The notes under the pieces: generated by a model
What the model was told of the DNA's origin: nothing
What the model saw: only the letters and a program-made list of their open reading frames with translations
Database searches by the model: none
NCBI GenBank assembly: GCA_945903675.1
Contig: CAMDOP010000213.1
Coordinates: forward strand, 1 to 5,756
Direction of reading: 5' to 3'
Origin: Crenothrix polyspora
Lineage (GTDB): Bacteria; Pseudomonadota; Gammaproteobacteria; Methylococcales; Methylomonadaceae
DNA length: 5,756 bases
Shown here: positions 4,624 through 5,756 of the stretch, one piece after another
Numbering within the stretch: the first letter of the stretch is position 1
Layout: every line of letters starts with the position of its first letter
Translations under genes and position numbers: made by a program

Positions 4624-5298
4624 TCAGATAATTTCAAACTGGGTTTCCTTGAGTGACCCTGCTAATTCATAGAAGGCCTTGTTAGTCTTGTCCCAACTGG
4701 GGCGAGCTTTCATATTGGCCAGCCAGCGTGATATATTTTTATAAGAGGTGAAGTCGCAGCGGATTAGCTCTCCGGCTGTCAAGATAGGCGCGCCGAAGAA
4801 GTCTGCCAGGGTAATTTCATTGCCACACAGGTAATCATTATTAGGACCAATTAGATTCTCATCGAGAATCTTGAACCAGCTCTTTGCCTTGTCCTTGCCC
4901 CAGGCCAATGTTGCGGCCTGCTGCTCCTCGGTTGCGCGGCGTAAATGTGGAAATAGCTGAGGGTAAATGAGTCCGTAAGCGAACTCTCGGTAAAACTGGG
5001 TGTTCAGCCAGTCCATCATCTCATTAATCTTGGCACGTTTTTGCAAGTCGGCTGGGTAAGTGACTGAACTGGTTTTTTCTGCCAGATATTTGAGAATGGC
5101 CGAGCTCTCAGTCAAGCGGAAATCAGCATCTTCTAGCATTGGCACCAAACCAGTAGGGTTCATTGCAGTATAGTTAGGCTGGCAGTGCTCACCCGTGAAT
5201 AAATCGACAATCTGCCAGTCAGCCTTGAACCCGGTGTCTTCGGCAAACAGCATCAACATGCGACTCGTAGTGGAAATTGGGTGGTAATAAATTTTCAT
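4624..5298 (-). CDS. Glutathione S-transferase family protein
   Basis: This 224-residue cytosolic enzyme has a normal GST length. Residues 1-78 form the thioredoxin-like glutathione-binding domain. The start MKIYYHPISTTSRM offers Ser9 to Ser12 as candidate catalytic hydroxyls. NPTGLVPML (47-55) has the cis-proline Pro53, and ESSAI (64-68) is the glutathione gamma-glutamyl-binding motif. Residues 88-215 form the helical substrate domain, with the conserved N-capping box TLAD (163-166) inside GNEITLADFF. The start ATG follows AGGAAA (complement of 5305-5310) 6 bases upstream. It is the first gene of a two-gene operon with the VOC protein. Likely reaction: glutathione transfer to, or glutathione-dependent change of, an electrophile. 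The substrate and exact class are not determinable from the sequence. Confidence 0.92.
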   Translation of the reverse strand: MKIYYHPISTTSRMLMLFAEDTGFKADWQIVDLFTGEHCQPNYTAMNPTGLVPMLEDADFRLTESSAILKYLAEKTSSVTYPADLQKRAKINEMMDWLNTQFYREFAYGLIYPQLFPHLRRATEEQQAATLAWGKDKAKSWFKILDENLIGPNNDYLCGNEITLADFFGAPILTAGELIRCDFTSYKNISRWLANMKARPSWDKTNKAFYELAGSLKETQFEII

Positions 5299-5756
5299 TC
5301 TGTGTTTCCTAAAGCTAAAGTTTGGTGATTAAATTTTTTATTCTTTGGCATGGGGAATATTGCCTTTAAGTACATCAGATTAATTCCTTAATTAAGCTAT
5401 TGATAATATAAGGTTGAATCTTATTTGATATAACTTTAGGCTACCAGTTTTGATCCTAATGTTGAACAAGTATTTTTGCGGGGGGCAATGACTGCCTTTT
5501 ATTGCCGCTGTTATCTTAGATAAATCTGCATGTTTATTTAAAAAAATCCTTGAAAAGTCATTGTGTTAAAGTAAATAAGTAAAATAATAGAATTTTTATA
5601 TTACATTAAATGTCAAATAAGTAGACTCATATAAAGCAACAAGAGTATAAATTTAATCGATACTAATTTACTAGGAGTCTGTCGGACTTTTCATTTCTAA
5701 TGCGCGCTATCTGGTAAAATAGCGGCCTGTTCTACATAAAATCTCAATTGACCCAT
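5299..5756. other. Gene-less stretch upstream of the GST gene
   Basis: These 458 bp are strongly AT-rich and carry no supportable gene. The promoter of the GST-VOC operon should be near 5300-5450. On the minus strand, TATATT-like boxes occur around 5405-5415, but no matching -35 is convincing. An inverted repeat GGCAAT/ATTGCC (5484-5489 and 5501-5506) follows a run of six G. The right end from 5671 looks like part of a mobile element. Confidence 0.5.
5675..5756 (+). mobile_element. Possible left end of an insertion sequence running off the window
   Basis: GAGTCTGTCGGACTTTT (5675-5691) has the look of an IS terminal inverted repeat and is preceded by CTAG (5671-5674), a target of the YTAR type used by IS5-family elements. 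Behind it, GGTAAAAT (5713-5720) provides a -10-like TAAAAT. A 6-bp inverted repeat, CGCTAT (5705-5710) and ATAGCG (5719-5724), follows the usual pattern of a promoter just inside an IS end. No transposase coding sequence is inside the window and the other end is not visible, so this is tentative. Confidence 0.3.

Noticed and set aside
5697..5756. Minus-strand frame reading MGQLRFYVEQAAILPDSAH with a stop at 5697
   Set aside because: Only 19 codons are visible, it starts exactly at the window edge, and it overlaps the putative IS end. No family is recognised.

Overview
The window reads as an AT-rich accessory stretch of a proteobacterial chromosome. A gammaproteobacterium, possibly a methylotroph-like one, is my best guess. 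This rests on the overall style of the genes: a small betaproteobacterial/gammaproteobacterial-type membrane protein, NHLP-type (nitrile-hydratase-like leader peptide) proteins, a PAS-SpoIIE phosphatase and a GST/VOC pair. No rRNA or tRNA fixes the taxonomy. There are five intact genes, one clearly frameshifted gene and at least one more decayed gene fragment, so about a third of the window is non-coding or decaying DNA.

Left part (1-2383, all + strand). A 156-residue membrane protein of unknown function (153-623) follows a 10-bp perfect inverted repeat that encloses a perfect TATAAT box. Behind it lies a frameshifted fragment of an unrelated gene (717-889). Then comes the most interesting unit, a tandem duplication (about 1005-1644) in which two neighbouring NHLP genes share the same promoter, leader region and N-terminus. 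The upstream gene (1089-1288) has one NHLP domain and is broken by a frameshift. The downstream gene (1429-2088) is intact and has three NHLP domains repeated with an exact 64-residue period, plus a 19-residue Gly/Tyr-rich tail. NHLP domains normally act as leader peptides of ribosomally made, modified peptides (RiPPs). A chain of three leader-like domains with almost no core is unusual. No maturation enzyme or exporter is present in the window. A further decayed short ORF (about 2243-2393) follows.

Middle (2384-3649, - strand). A 421-residue PAS plus SpoIIE-type PP2C phosphatase has visibly higher GC content than its flanks. It converges on the NHLP genes. Its partner (anti-sigma or anti-anti-sigma protein) is not in the window. 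A 524-bp gene-less stretch with two hairpins and a possible relic reading frame separates it from the next unit.

Right part (4174-5298, - strand). A glutathione S-transferase-like gene and a VOC/glyoxalase-fold gene lie 6 bp apart and form an operon, a plausible detoxification or thiol-conjugation pair. The last 458 bp hold no gene that I can support. The final ~80 bp look like the end of an insertion sequence that continues outside the window.
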